Source of the DNA: Streptomyces sp. RPA4-2
GTDB lineage: Bacteria > Actinomycetota > Actinomycetes > Streptomycetales > Streptomycetaceae
NCBI RefSeq assembly: GCF_012273515.2
Contig: NZ_CP050975.2
Span: 3,410,001-3,474,000, forward strand
Direction of reading: 5' to 3'
DNA: 64,000 nt
Positions 9,082-17,391 of this stretch are shown here, one piece after another. The notes under the pieces were generated by a model. The model made no database searches. It worked only from the letters and a program-made list of their open reading frames with translations, and was not told the origin of the DNA. Positions within the stretch are counted from its first letter, which is position 1; every line of letters starts with the position of its first letter. Position numbers and translations under genes: made by a program.

Positions 9082-9325
9082 GGCGGCCTCATCCTCGCAT
9101 CCGGGTGCCGGTCGTCACGGACTGGTACGGAAATTTCCCACACCCCGCTCATCCCCGGCCAGGCTCCACTCATAGCGGGGGCGACCCGTGCCGGAGAGGC
9201 GGTCCCGGACGGGCCTCGGCAGTCCAGGCGGAGCCCCGGCGGTCCAGGCCGCCCCCTCCGGTGGTCCCGGTGATCCCGGACTGTCTCGTGCCCCTGAGCG
9301 GGCCTCTGTTCCCCAGAGCGAACCT

Positions 9326-9374
9326 CTGTGATCCTGCGCGCGCCGCTGTGATCCTGCGCGCCGCTGTGATCGTG
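9326..9374. repeat. Imperfect tandem repeat in the 9082-9448 spacer
   Basis: CTGTGATCCTGCGCG recurs three times at 9326, 9346 and 9364 (third copy diverged), with steps of 20 and 18 bp. The rest of this 367-bp gap has no convincing gene on either strand. It lies just before the 8368-9081 gene, so it may hold its promoter. Confidence 0.55.
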
Positions 9375-9448
9375 GGCGGCCTTCGGCGGTCCGTCGCCCC
9401 GTCGGCGGCATGGCGGCCGGCGGGGCGAGGACCGTCCACTCGCCGAGG

Positions 9449-10261
9449 TTACGAACCGGCGTTGCGGCCGCGTACGAGGGCGAACGCCGCAGCGCCCAGG
9501 CCGAGGACGCCCACCACCAGCCCGGCGATGCCCAGACCTCGCGCCGTGGAGTCACTGCTCGACGCCGAACTCCCGGTCGCGGAGGCCGGAGCGGAGCTCG
9601 ACGCCGACGACGTGTCAGAGCCCGAGTCCGAGCCCGCCTCCGAACCCGACCCCGAATCCGCGGACGAGCCCGCACCGGAGTCCGCGTCGGAACCGCTGTC
9701 CCCCGCCGCCTTGGCGGTGAGGGCGAGCACCGGTGCCGGGTTCTCCGGCTCCTCCCCGCCCTTCTGCGTCTCCTCGATCCAGCGGGCGACATTGCCGTCC
9801 GAGTACGTCTGCAGCGTCTTGAACGCCAACTGTCCGACGTCATCCGGAAGTTGTCCGAAAGCGACGTCGAAGTCCTGGTACTGGCCGTGCCGGATCCGGC
9901 CGCCGGTCCAGGTGATCTCCGAGACTGCCTCGGTGATGGTGCCGTCGTCGGTCTTGACGGGGGTCTTGAGCTTCGTGGTCGTCACCTTCGCCGTCCAGCC
10001 GCTCTGGGGGGTGACGAGCACTCCGAGGACCGGGTGGTCCGTCGGGAGGAAGACCTGCACCTTCGTGGTGCTGGCAGTGTCCTCCTCGTTGGGGACGCGG
10101 AAGGTCAGGACACCGTCCGTGGCTCCCTTGGCGTAGCTCTCGGGGTGGACGGTCACATGCGCGGAGGCGGCACCGGCGGCGGTCAGGATCCCGGCCGCGG
10201 TGAGGGCGGTGACGAGGCCGGCGCGGCGCACGGTGGTGCGCATCGGGGACATCGGGGACAT
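9449..10261 (-). CDS. ycnI: YcnI-like copper-binding protein (DUF1775)
   Basis: A secreted, membrane-anchored protein of 270 residues. The signal peptide ends GAASA and is followed by HVTVHPES, so the mature protein begins with His, the copper ligand of YcnI proteins. The DUF1775 domain covers about residues 35-180 (KGATDGVLTFRVPNEE, KVQVFLP, WTAKVTTTKL, EITWTGG). A Ser/Ala/Asp/Gly linker (about 195-240) leads to a C-terminal membrane helix and basic end. YcnI proteins bind Cu(II) and normally lie beside copper importers. Three in-frame ATGs occur in a 9-bp tandem duplication (ATGTCCCCG) at 10261, 10252 and 10243. The first is taken because GGAG lies 8 bp upstream of it. Confidence 0.9.
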   Translation of the reverse strand: MSPMSPMRTTVRRAGLVTALTAAGILTAAGAASAHVTVHPESYAKGATDGVLTFRVPNEEDTASTTKVQVFLPTDHPVLGVLVTPQSGWTAKVTTTKLKTPVKTDDGTITEAVSEITWTGGRIRHGQYQDFDVAFGQLPDDVGQLAFKTLQTYSDGNVARWIEETQKGGEEPENPAPVLALTAKAAGDSGSDADSGAGSSADSGSGSEAGSDSGSDTSSASSSAPASATGSSASSSDSTARGLGIAGLVVGVLGLGAAAFALVRGRNAGS

Positions 10262-10291
10262 CGGCGGAACTCCGTACTGGTGGGATTGCGG

Positions 10292-10879
10292 TCAGGGCGC
10301 GTAGGACGGCCGCGGCGGTGGTCCCCGGCGTGAGACCGCGTGCCGCAGCAGTACCTGCCGAAGCGGCCCGGGGGCGGCGGCGTTCGGGCAGACGACGTCC
10401 GGCCGGACCGGACCGGCCGGCGGCCTTGTCCGCACCCGCCACCAGGCGGCGAGCCCCGGCACCAGCGCGACGGCCCGGCGCAGCAGGCACCAGAACGCCG
10501 CTTCGCCACGCCGCAGCCACCAGGTCGCCAGCGCGGCGGCCGCCACATGGGCGGCCGTGGCGTGCGGGGTCATGGCGTGCGCGTGCGGGTGGCCCATGGA
10601 CATGCCGTGCATGTTCATCGTCATCCGCGGCCGGGCCGCCTCGAACGCGACGTGCAGTCCGGCCTGGGTGGCCAGCATCGCGCCGCCGATCCCGAGGAGT
10701 GAGCGTTCGCGCCCGCTCAGCAGGCAGCCGGCCGCGAACACGGCGAGGAATCCGGCACCGTCCGCCCACAGCGGCGGTGCCTCCCCCGAAGCGAGCCCGT
10801 GACCGCCGGCGGCCAGCAGCACGCACAGCACGGCGAACACCGCCGCGCGCAGGCTCCGTACCTCTGGGGACGCACTCAT
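10292..10879 (-). CDS. Membrane protein with Met/His-rich loop, probable copper handling
   Basis: 195 residues from the ATG at 10879. The frame is open further and an ATG at 11011 would overlap the divergent dehydrogenase start. Four hydrophobic segments are visible. The loop between the third and fourth contains MTMNMHGMSMGHPHAHAMTP, dense in Met and His. A positively charged tail with two Cys residues apart follows. It is paralogous to 8368-9081 and stands 30 bp upstream of ycnI on the same strand, so the two are probably cotranscribed. A role in copper delivery across the membrane with YcnI is inferred from context only. Confidence 0.72.
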   Translation of the reverse strand: MSASPEVRSLRAAVFAVLCVLLAAGGHGLASGEAPPLWADGAGFLAVFAAGCLLSGRERSLLGIGGAMLATQAGLHVAFEAARPRMTMNMHGMSMGHPHAHAMTPHATAAHVAAAALATWWLRRGEAAFWCLLRRAVALVPGLAAWWRVRTRPPAGPVRPDVVCPNAAAPGPLRQVLLRHAVSRRGPPPRPSYAP

Positions 10880-11009
10880 GAAGCCCAGATACTGCCACGG
10901 GGAGCGGACGGCCGTCGTGGCTTCCCCCTCAGTCGCCTCCCGCGGGGGCTCCGCGGCGGCCTCGAACGGCTCTCCGTTAGGCTCCGGTCGAGCCTGGGAG
11001 GGACCTGAC

Positions 11010-11969
11010 ATGCGACTTCGCTGTGCTGTGCTCGACGACTACCAGGGGGTGGCGACCGAGGTCGTCGACTGGTCGCCGGTCGCGGACGACGTCGTGGTGG
11101 TCGGGTTCCGCGAACACCTCGCCGACGAGGACGCGCTGGCCGCCGCGCTCGCGGACTTCGACATCGTGGTGACCCTGCGCGAGCGGGTGCCCTTCCCCGC
11201 CTCGTTGCTGGCCCGGCTGCCCCGCCTGAAGCTGCTGATCGCCTCCGGGATGCGTAACACGGTGATCGACTACGCGGCCGCCGAGGCGCACGGGGTGACC
11301 GTGTGCGGCACTCCGAGTTCCTCGACGCCCCCGGTCGAGCTGACGTGGGCGCTGCTGCTGGGCCTCGCGCGGGGTCTCGTCGAGGAGAACGGCGCGTTGC
11401 GGGCGGGCGGCTCCTGGCAGAGCACCGTGGGCGCCGATCTGCACGGACGCCGGCTGGGTCTGCTCGGGCTCGGGAAGATCGGCGGCAGGGTGGCGCGGGT
11501 GGGCCTCGCGTTCGGGATGCGGGTCGGCGCGTGGAGCCGGAACCTCACCGAGGAGCGCGCCGCGGAGGTGGGGGTGGAACGGGTGGACTCGAAGGAGGAG
11601 TTGCTCGCGAGCAGCGACTTCGTCTCCGTGCACCTCGCACTGGGTGAGCGCACCCGTGGCCTGGTGGGCGCCGCCGAACTGGCCCTCCTCAAACCGACCG
11701 CCTATCTCGTCAACACCTCACGCGCGGCGATCGTCGACCAGGACGCGCTGCTCGCGGCCCTGCGCGAGGGGCGGATCGCCGGGGCGGGTGTGGACGTGTT
11801 CGATGTCGAGCCCCTCCCCGCCGACCACCCCATGCGCACGGCGCCGCGTCTTCTCGCCACCCCGCATCTGGGCTATGTGTCGCGGGCCAACTACGAGGCG
11901 TACTACGGCGGGGCGGTCGAGGACATCCGGGCCTTCCTCGCGGGAAGCCCCGTACGCCTCCTCGGCTGA
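11010..11969 (+). CDS. D-2-hydroxyacid dehydrogenase (NAD-dependent)
   Basis: 319 residues with the two-domain D-2-hydroxyacid dehydrogenase fold. The NAD-binding glycine motif is GLGKIG (about residues 153-158) and the catalytic Arg lies in FVSVHLALGERTRG. NTSRAAIVDQDAL is the conserved strand, and the catalytic His is in TPHLGY. It reduces or oxidises 2-keto/2-hydroxy acids in the cytoplasm; the substrate cannot be told. It resembles enzymes annotated as phosphoglycerate dehydrogenase-like. The ATG at 11010 follows GGGAGGGA. Transcribed divergently from the copper membrane protein, with about 130 bp between starts. Confidence 0.9.
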   Translation: MRLRCAVLDDYQGVATEVVDWSPVADDVVVVGFREHLADEDALAAALADFDIVVTLRERVPFPASLLARLPRLKLLIASGMRNTVIDYAAAEAHGVTVCGTPSSSTPPVELTWALLLGLARGLVEENGALRAGGSWQSTVGADLHGRRLGLLGLGKIGGRVARVGLAFGMRVGAWSRNLTEERAAEVGVERVDSKEELLASSDFVSVHLALGERTRGLVGAAELALLKPTAYLVNTSRAAIVDQDALLAALREGRIAGAGVDVFDVEPLPADHPMRTAPRLLATPHLGYVSRANYEAYYGGAVEDIRAFLAGSPVRLLG

Positions 11970-12000
11970 GGCCGGGTCCTCATCGGACCGGTCCGGGCCG

Positions 12001-12078
12001 GACCTGGACCTGGACCTGGACCTGGACCGGATCGGACCCGGACCGGATCGGACCCGGACCCTGCCCCTGCCCCTGCCC
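12001..12078. repeat. Simple-sequence block between convergent genes
   Basis: Three nested simple repeats follow each other: a GACCTG hexamer (12001-12026), two copies of GACCGGATCGGACCCG (about 12025-12059) and three copies of CTGCCC (12061-12078). They lie between the dehydrogenase stop (11969) and the convergent DUF2087 stop (12097). Confidence 0.8.
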
Positions 12079-12096
12079 CGGACCGGAAGCGTCGGT

Positions 12097-12702
12097 TCAG
12101 ACCTGTGCGGGCCGCCAGTAGAAGCCGTACTGCCGGGTCAGATGGCGCAGGTCCACGAGGTAGCGCCGCAGGGTCACATGGTCGACCGGCGCGTCCTCGC
12201 ACCAGGCGCGCAGCTTCTCGTTGACGGTCCGCTCGGGGTACTCGACGCCCGGTTCGAAGGTCTGCTCGGCGATGTGCCGGAGCACGACCAGCTTGCGCTG
12301 CCACTGGGCGGGCAGCCGGACCAGGCGTCCGCCGCGTACGAAGGTCCGCAGGACGGCCTCGGTCCGCTCGTCCTCGGTGCCGTAGGTCTCGGCAGGTGTC
12401 CGTGTGCCGCGGGCGAGCTGCCTGAAGTGGCCGTAGGCGACGGCCAGTCCCCCGTCGTCGGTGATGACGTCCTGGCTCAGGAGCCGGCGCAGCGCCGTGG
12501 TCGCGTCCCTCGGGGAGAGTCCCGCCCGCTCCATGACCTTCGTGGGCGTGTCCGCGCCGAGGGCCACCGCGGCGAAGGCGCGGACCCGGGTCTCCTCGGC
12601 GAACAGCCCGACCAACGGGTCGACAGGCGGATCGATCGGCGGATCGATCGGCGGGTTGGCCGGCGGGTTGGCCGATGGAGAGGCCGACAGGTCGGTAGGC
12701 AT
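12097..12702 (-). CDS. DUF2087 / winged-helix DNA-binding protein
   Basis: 201 residues. After a Pro-rich N-terminal run with a short repeat (NPPANPPIDPPIDPP), a winged-helix domain covers about residues 30-100 (FAAVALGADTPTKVMERAG, ATTALRRLLSQDVI). The C-terminal DUF2087 domain (about 130-200) carries the typical YPERTVNEKLRAW and DLRHLTRQYGFYWR. DUF2087 proteins are usually small transcriptional regulators or stand-alone domains of unknown target. The start ATG at 12702 is the only good one. The gene is divergent from the chaplin at 12909. Confidence 0.83.
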   Translation of the reverse strand: MPTDLSASPSANPPANPPIDPPIDPPVDPLVGLFAEETRVRAFAAVALGADTPTKVMERAGLSPRDATTALRRLLSQDVITDDGGLAVAYGHFRQLARGTRTPAETYGTEDERTEAVLRTFVRGGRLVRLPAQWQRKLVVLRHIAEQTFEPGVEYPERTVNEKLRAWCEDAPVDHVTLRRYLVDLRHLTRQYGFYWRPAQV

Positions 12703-12823
12703 ACCTGGGAGGCTAGTTGAGGGCGCGGCGCGGGCCGTAGTGAATTTCCGTCCGCGACACCGGCCTGGGCACGCCCCGGCGGCGAGCGGTCCGCCCGCGA
12801 CGGGTGATCCCCCAGGCGTATGC

Positions 12824-12851
12824 CGTGACCGCCCGTGAGCGGGCGCGTTGA
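12824..12851 (+). promoter_or_regulatory. BldN-type promoter of the chaplin gene
   Basis: CGTGAC (12824-12829), 16 bases, then CGTTGA (12846-12851) matches the published BldN consensus CGTAAC-N16-CGTTGA at 11 of 12 positions. It would start transcription about 50 bp before the chaplin ATG at 12909. BldN controls chaplins and rodlins in Streptomyces. Confidence 0.78.
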
Positions 12852-12908
12852 AAGGGGAGTGCGGTCGCGTTCGAGCAGCCGCGCTCACCGATCCAAAGGA
12901 GAAACGTG

Positions 12909-13205
12909 ATGTCTCGCATCGCGAAGGCAACCGGTGTCGTACTCGGCACGGGCGCCGTGGTCCTCGGCGGGGCCGGTCTCGCCATGGCGGACGCGGGCGC
13001 CCAGGGTGCGGCCGTCGGCTCCCCCGGCATCCTTTCGGGCAATGCCATCCAGGTCCCGGTCAACGTGCCGGTCAACCTCTGTGGGGACACCGTCGACGTC
13101 GTCGGTCTGCTGAACCCGGCCTTCGGCAGCACCTGCGCCAACGTCGGCGCCCCGGTCACCTCCACCCCGGGCGGCTACGGCTCCGACTCCGGCTACGGCA
13201 ACTGA
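12909..13205 (+). CDS. chpG: Short chaplin, ChpG-like
   Basis: 98 residues. The signal peptide ends near AMADAGAQG. One chaplin domain follows (SPGILSGNAIQVPVNVPVNL, CGDTVDVVGLLNPAFGSTC), with the two Cys residues that form an intramolecular disulfide. The tail VTSTPGGYGSDSGYGN is a Gly/Ser/Tyr extension beyond the domain. Chaplins are secreted, assemble into amyloid fibres and make aerial hyphae hydrophobic. Position next to the melC2-type tyrosinase matches chpG (SCO2699 beside SCO2700, from memory). The ATG at 12909 follows AAAGGAGA. Its promoter is the BldN-type site at 12824. Confidence 0.92.
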   Translation: MSRIAKATGVVLGTGAVVLGGAGLAMADAGAQGAAVGSPGILSGNAIQVPVNVPVNLCGDTVDVVGLLNPAFGSTCANVGAPVTSTPGGYGSDSGYGN

Positions 13206-13223
13206 CCGTCGTACGCACGAGGA

Positions 13224-13255
13224 AGGCCCCCCGCAGCAGGCGCTGCCGGGGGCCT
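13224..13255. terminator. Bidirectional hairpin between chaplin and tyrosinase
   Basis: AGGCCCCCCGCAGC (13224-13237) pairs with GCTGCCGGGGGCCT (13242-13255), one mismatch, with loop AGGC. It sits between two convergent stops (13205 and 13307). Confidence 0.8.
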
Positions 13256-13306
13256 CGCCATGACACGGGCGACACCGCTTCCCACGCGAGGGGACGGCGG
13301 TGGGGG

Positions 13307-14173
13307 CTACGCGTACCGGTAGATCCGACTGTGGTCCTCCAGTTCGTCCGGCGTGACGTCCCAGGGAGGCATCCGCTCGTGCCGGGCGACGATCCGTCCG
13401 TGCTGGTCGTTGCCGGGGCCCGGCGGCCGGGCGGGCAGGTAGCGGGCACCGCGATGGCGTTGCTGCCAGCGGGACCACTGGAGGTCCACGAAGGCGTGGT
13501 GCAGCCAGAAGACGGGATCGTTGACCGAGGCGCCGCCGAGCATGACGCCGCCCACCCAGCGGTGGACCCGGTTGTGGTTGTGCCAGGCCACGCTGCCGGA
13601 CCCGCGCCCCCACCCTTCGAGTTTGTTGCGGAAGCCCTTGGTGGACGTGGAGTTCCAGGGGGCGCTGTCGTAGACGGGGTCGGCGAGGGCCGAGTCCAGT
13701 TCACGCTTCGTGGGCAGCTCGAACGGATTCTGCCGACGCCCTAAGTCGCGGGTGAGGTAGGCGCCGTCGGTCACCCCCTCCTTGATCGTCCACTTCCCGT
13801 GGGCGTAGGCGAAGGGCCCGGTCATGACCTGGCGGTCGGAGCGCCGCCCGTTACCTCCGAGCAGGTCAGCGGTCCAGGGCACGGAGGACGGCTTCCGCTG
13901 CCGCGTCCAGTCCCAGTAGGGCACGCTCACCGCGGAGTCCACGCGGCGCAGCGCCCGCTCCAGCTCCAGCAGGAACCGTCGGTGCCAGGGCAGGAACGAG
14001 GGCGCCATGTGGGCCGAGCGCAGGCCCCGGTCGCCGTCCGCCACGTAGTACTCGATGTGCGTCCGCACGAACTCGTCGTACTCGCCCCGGCGTTTGATCT
14101 CCAGCATCGCGGCGACGAACCGGCGTCGCTCCGCGCCGGTCAGTTTGCTGACGTTCTTACGCGTGTACGCCAT
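13307..14173 (-). CDS. melC2: Tyrosinase, MelC2/MelD2 type
   Basis: 288-residue binuclear copper oxidase that hydroxylates monophenols and oxidises diphenols to quinones, giving melanin. All six copper-binding His residues are present. CuA: His in RTHIEYY, AHMAPSFLPWH (two). CuB: WHNHNRVHRW (two) and FWLHHAFVD. The PYWDW motif is also present. No signal peptide is seen; export is by the MelC1-type partner encoded upstream, whose stop overlaps this start by 17 bp. Sequence differs from the classical melanin tyrosinase near CuA (THIEYYVADGD), which fits the second Streptomyces tyrosinase group (melD2, SCO2700-like). The ATG at 14173 was chosen from the conserved MAYTRKN start. Confidence 0.92.
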   Translation of the reverse strand: MAYTRKNVSKLTGAERRRFVAAMLEIKRRGEYDEFVRTHIEYYVADGDRGLRSAHMAPSFLPWHRRFLLELERALRRVDSAVSVPYWDWTRQRKPSSVPWTADLLGGNGRRSDRQVMTGPFAYAHGKWTIKEGVTDGAYLTRDLGRRQNPFELPTKRELDSALADPVYDSAPWNSTSTKGFRNKLEGWGRGSGSVAWHNHNRVHRWVGGVMLGGASVNDPVFWLHHAFVDLQWSRWQQRHRGARYLPARPPGPGNDQHGRIVARHERMPPWDVTPDELEDHSRIYRYA

Positions 14174-14582
14174 GGTGGCCGCTCCCCTCCGCCTCCACGC
14201 CGCGAAGCTGCTCCGAGGGACCCAGTTCGTCGACGGCCGCACGCGCGGCCGCCAGCGCGGTCGGATACGACTGGTAGTGGTCCACCATGCTCAAATAGCT
14301 GCCGTCCGCGCGGCGCATCAGGTGCAGCGGCCGTCCGTCCACGGTGACCTGCCACTCACCGCCGCCGACCGCGGCACGGCCGCCCGCTCCGGTCCTGGCA
14401 CCCAGGATGTGACGGCCGTGGTACACCTCGTCGAACGAGAGGTCGTCGGAGCCGGGCCGGTGCGGGGGCCAGGACGCGGCGACGACGGGGGCCAGCACCG
14501 CGGCGGCCGCCGACACCAGCAGACCGTGCATCACACCCCTCCGGGTCACCGGCACTCGGCTCGACACTTTGCTGACGGACAT
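14157..14582 (-). CDS. melC1: Tyrosinase cofactor / copper chaperone, MelC1 type
   Basis: 141 residues. A twin-arginine-like leader (VPVTRRGVMHGLLVSAAAAV) is followed by the MelC1 domain with FDEVYHGRHILG, where the His residues bind copper, and VDGRPLHLMRRADGSYLSMV. MelC1 loads copper into apo-tyrosinase and carries it out through the Tat system. It overlaps the tyrosinase gene by 17 bp, so the two are translationally coupled. The ATG at 14582 has AGGAGAG 6 bp upstream. Confidence 0.92.
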   Translation of the reverse strand: MSVSKVSSRVPVTRRGVMHGLLVSAAAAVLAPVVAASWPPHRPGSDDLSFDEVYHGRHILGARTGAGGRAAVGGGEWQVTVDGRPLHLMRRADGSYLSMVDHYQSYPTALAAARAAVDELGPSEQLRGVEAEGSGHHGVHA

Positions 14583-14652
14583 GATTCTCTCCTCGGCGGA
14601 CTCGGTCGGTTGAAGCGGCGGTGACCCACACGGCCCACGGCTCGTGACGCGG

Positions 14653-15171
14653 TTACGCTCCCGCGCCCATGCCCAGGTCGGCCTCCGGCGCCGTCTTCAG
14701 CGGCGGTGTGAGAACGGCGGCCTGAGGGAGCTTCGGGTCGGGCATGCCGAGGTGTTCGGGGTTCGGCGCGGTGAGCGGGGCGTCCAGGGACAGTCCGGGG
14801 GGCAGGGTCGCCAGGTCAGCCGCGGGCGCGTCGAGCCCGAGGTGGTCGAAGCCCTCCCCTAGGAGATGCGGAAGGGGCGTCCGTACGTCGGCCCCCGGCA
14901 GCCCGGCGCTGACCGGCAGTTGTGGCACGGTCCCGTCCGGGAGCAGCCGGCCCTCCACGTACCGCGGCCCTTCGGGGCTGCCCGGCATGGGCACCGGCAG
15001 TTGCCCGGCGATCTCGGGCACGGGCAGGTTGAGGCCCCGTTCCACACCGTCCAGGGGTACGGGGACAGGAGCCGTCCCGGCGGCGACGGCCGGGGTCGCG
15101 GCGGCCGCGCCGATGACTGCCGCGACACCGGTCACGACGGCGGCAAGAGTTCCTCGAGTGCTCGGCTTCAT
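14653..15171 (-). CDS. Small secreted protein, unknown function
   Basis: 172 residues. The signal peptide ends ATPAVAAG. The mature part is rich in Pro, Leu and Gly (LPVPEIAGQLPVPMPGS, PQLPVSAGLPGADVRTPLP) and has no Cys. No enzyme motif is seen. Similar Pro-Leu secreted proteins are frequent beside chaplin genes in Streptomyces. A structural or matrix role is possible but unproven. Confidence 0.72.
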   Translation of the reverse strand: MKPSTRGTLAAVVTGVAAVIGAAAATPAVAAGTAPVPVPLDGVERGLNLPVPEIAGQLPVPMPGSPEGPRYVEGRLLPDGTVPQLPVSAGLPGADVRTPLPHLLGEGFDHLGLDAPAADLATLPPGLSLDAPLTAPNPEHLGMPDPKLPQAAVLTPPLKTAPEADLGMGAGA

Positions 15172-15272
15172 CTCAGGTACGGCCCCTTTCAGGATTCGGG
15201 GGATCTGGGTCCGTACCGGGTAACGATCCCGCGGACGACTTCACCTCGGGATTCCCCCGACGGCCTCAATGG

Positions 15273-15857
15273 TCAGCTGGTCCAGAAATCCCACCACCGG
15301 GTCAGGATCAGCATGCCGATGACGCCGACGTGCAGCAGTGGGAAAACCCAGGTGAACTCACCCAGGAACCCTCTCAGCCAATGAGGTGCGGGCAGGAAAT
15401 CATTTCGTACGTTGAATGACGTCACGTACCAGAACATGATGATCGTGGCGACCCAGGCCAGCGAGCACCACAGGCACAGCGAGTTGATGCGGTACAGCGA
15501 CTGGAACTGCAGCCAGGTGCAGAAGCCGACGCCGAAGAGGGTGCCGGCGTTGAAGGTCAGCCAGTACCAGCGCGGGAAGGCGGCCCGCGCCAGCAGGCTC
15601 ACGCCGACGCAGATCACGATGCCGTACGCCACCAGGCCCAGCATCGGGTTGGGGAACCCGAAGGCCGAGGCCTGCTCGCTCTTCATGATGTTGCCGCAGG
15701 AGACGACCGGGTTCAGGCTGCACCCCGGCACGAAGTCCGGGTTCTCCAGCAGCTTGAACTTGTCGATCGTGATGACCCACGCGGCGAGCAGACCGGCCGC
15801 ACCGGTGATCACCAGCAACAGGGCGAGCGCACGGCTGCCCCCCGCGGTCCGGGTCAT
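15273..15857 (-). CDS. Vitamin K epoxide reductase (VKOR) family protein
   Basis: 194-residue membrane protein with five predicted helices. The active-site motif LCLWC (CxxC, about residues 127-131) is at the start of a helix, and the loop Cys pair is present in VPGCSLNPVVSCGNI. Bacterial VKOR reoxidises DsbA-like proteins with quinone as acceptor, and so drives disulfide formation outside the membrane. No Trx-like fusion is present. The start overlaps the upstream stop by one base (TGATG), so it is coupled to the 15857-16354 gene. It may serve the disulfide-containing chaplins nearby; that link is inference. Confidence 0.9.
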   Translation of the reverse strand: MTRTAGGSRALALLLVITGAAGLLAAWVITIDKFKLLENPDFVPGCSLNPVVSCGNIMKSEQASAFGFPNPMLGLVAYGIVICVGVSLLARAAFPRWYWLTFNAGTLFGVGFCTWLQFQSLYRINSLCLWCSLAWVATIIMFWYVTSFNVRNDFLPAPHWLRGFLGEFTWVFPLLHVGVIGMLILTRWWDFWTS

Positions 15858-16354
15858 CAGCCGCGCAGGCTGCGCGCGGGCAGGAGCACGTGCGCCGCGC
15901 TGAGCAGGGTTTCCTCGTCACCCGCGAACGCGGTCAGGCTCTCGGGGGCGACGGGCCTGCCCGGCTCCGCCTCGGGCCAGGCCCGGGTGGCGAACAGGAA
16001 GTAGGCGTAGCCGCGTTCACCGACCGCCGCCAGCCACTCGGGTGGCACGACGCACTGGGCGTTGAGGTACGGCATGGTGACGACGGCCTGGCCCGCCTCC
16101 ACGAGAAGGGTCAACGGCAGGCTCGGCTGCCGGGATCCGTCGAGGAGCGTGTCGCCGATGGGCAGACCGTTGTTGCGCAGCAGTTCCTCGATGGCGACCG
16201 TGGAGGCACCGGGGCCGCCCTCTCCGTCGCCCAGGGAATAGGCGAGGAGATAGGGCATGTCTCCGTCGGGGGCTTCACCACTGAAGGCCATGACGGCGAG
16301 CGTGCCGAGATCGGCGGCCCGGAAAGGGCGCGTTTCGCTTGAGGTTGAGGTCAC
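15857..16354 (-). CDS. DUF5949 family protein
   Basis: 165 residues, cytosolic, no signal or membrane segment. The N-terminus (TSTSSETRPFRAADLGTLAV) and the segments MPYLLAYSLGDGEGG and NAQCVVPPEWL match from memory the Streptomyces family DUF5949. Function unknown. Coupled to the VKOR gene by stop-start overlap. Confidence 0.75.
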   Translation of the reverse strand: MTSTSSETRPFRAADLGTLAVMAFSGEAPDGDMPYLLAYSLGDGEGGPGASTVAIEELLRNNGLPIGDTLLDGSRQPSLPLTLLVEAGQAVVTMPYLNAQCVVPPEWLAAVGERGYAYFLFATRAWPEAEPGRPVAPESLTAFAGDEETLLSAAHVLLPARSLRG

Positions 16355-16480
16355 CGCGGAACCTTATCGACGCACCCGAACGGACCTCACGCTTTCTCAC
16401 TCGACCGGGCGACAAGCGGGTGGGCGACCACACGAAAGAGGGACGCCCCTCGAACACGCCGGGAGCCGTTCTCCATTCGA

Positions 16481-16514
16481 AAGGGCCGGATCCGCGGGGC
16501 ACGGAGCCGGCCCT
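16481..16514. terminator. Hairpin between the chaplin pseudogene and the DUF5949 promoter region
   Basis: AAGGGCCGG (16481-16489) pairs with CCGGCCCTT (16506-16514). It is placed downstream of the minus-strand chaplin pseudogene. Confidence 0.7.
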
Positions 16515-16573
16515 TCCCCAATGCCGACGGCCTCCGCCCTCGGACGCGCGACGTCGGTCGTACGCGCGGGGTG

Positions 16574-16818
16574 TCACTGGTTGGCGCAGGTGTTCCTGAC
16601 CGCCGGGTTCAGCAGGCCGCCGACGTCGGCCGTGGTGCCACAGAGGTTCACCGGAACATTCACGGGGCCTGAATGGCGTTGCCGGAGGCCGCACCGGGGG
16701 ACTTGGCTGCCGCGCCCTGCGCACCGGCGTCGGCGACGGCGACGGCGCGGCCGATCGCCGCACCCGCGGTCGTTCCGGCGGTGACGAGAAGAACAGCGGT
16801 CTTCCTGGCGGTGTTCAT
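16574..16818 (-). pseudogene. Chaplin pseudogene with frameshift in the chaplin domain
   Basis: The ATG at 16818 follows GGAAAGGA. The product begins with a signal peptide (TARKTAVLLVTAGTTAGAAI) and the start of a chaplin domain (SPGAASGNAIQAP), then stops at TGA. In the next frame the domain continues to the normal end: VPVNLCGTTADVGGLLNPAV and TCANQ then stop at 16574. Restoring one base at about 16661-16667 rejoins them. Several domain residues are also unusual (SPGAAS for SPGVLS, TADVGG for TVDVIG), which suggests real decay and not only a read error. Confidence 0.82.
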
Positions 16819-16902
16819 CGTCCGTCCTTTCCTTGGGGATGTGCCGCAGCCCACGGATACGCCCGAAGGCCTTCTGGAAAGGACACGCTCCTAAGGAATG
16901 GA

Positions 16903-17205
16903 TTAGCTCTGGAGCGGAAGTCCGCCGAGCAGCTGGGCGGGGCCGCCGGTCGAGTTGAGCGTCTTCGTCGCGCCGTTCAGGGAGTTGAGGGCCGAGCCCT
17001 TTTTCTCGGTGTCGAGCGCGTCCGACTGGTGCTGCAGGGGCTGCACGTCCTTCAGGCTGAGCGAGCGCTGGCTGGTGATGGTCTCCAGGGCGCCGTTGAG
17101 GCTGGTGGGCGTGAGGTCGGAGGACCCGGCGGCAAAGGCGGGCGCGGCGGCACCAGCGATGACCAGGGACCCGGCGACGACAGCGGCGGCCTTCAGGGAC
17201 TTCAT
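16903..17205 (-). CDS. Small secreted protein, unknown function
   Basis: 100 residues. The ATG at 17205 follows GAAAGGAACACG. The signal peptide ends APAFAAG. The mature 65 residues (SLNGALETITSQRSLSLKDV, LQHQSDALDTEKKGSALNSL) are polar and probably helical, with a repeated SLNGA motif (twice) and no Cys. No family recognised. Its size and place among chaplins suggest a cell-envelope protein. Confidence 0.75.
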   Translation of the reverse strand: MKSLKAAAVVAGSLVIAGAAAPAFAAGSSDLTPTSLNGALETITSQRSLSLKDVQPLQHQSDALDTEKKGSALNSLNGATKTLNSTGGPAQLLGGLPLQS

Positions 17206-17391
17206 CGTGTTCCTTTCGTCGGCGACTCGCGTCACCGGAGGGAGTTTTTCACTGCGCCCTGACTAACGAGCCCCGCACTGTACGGAAACCCCGTATGCAG
17301 AAGATTCCTGCACCCCACCCGAACACCCCACCCCGGGAACGGCGCATCGCATTCTCATACAAGAGGCGCCGATAACCGCCGACGCGGAAAA

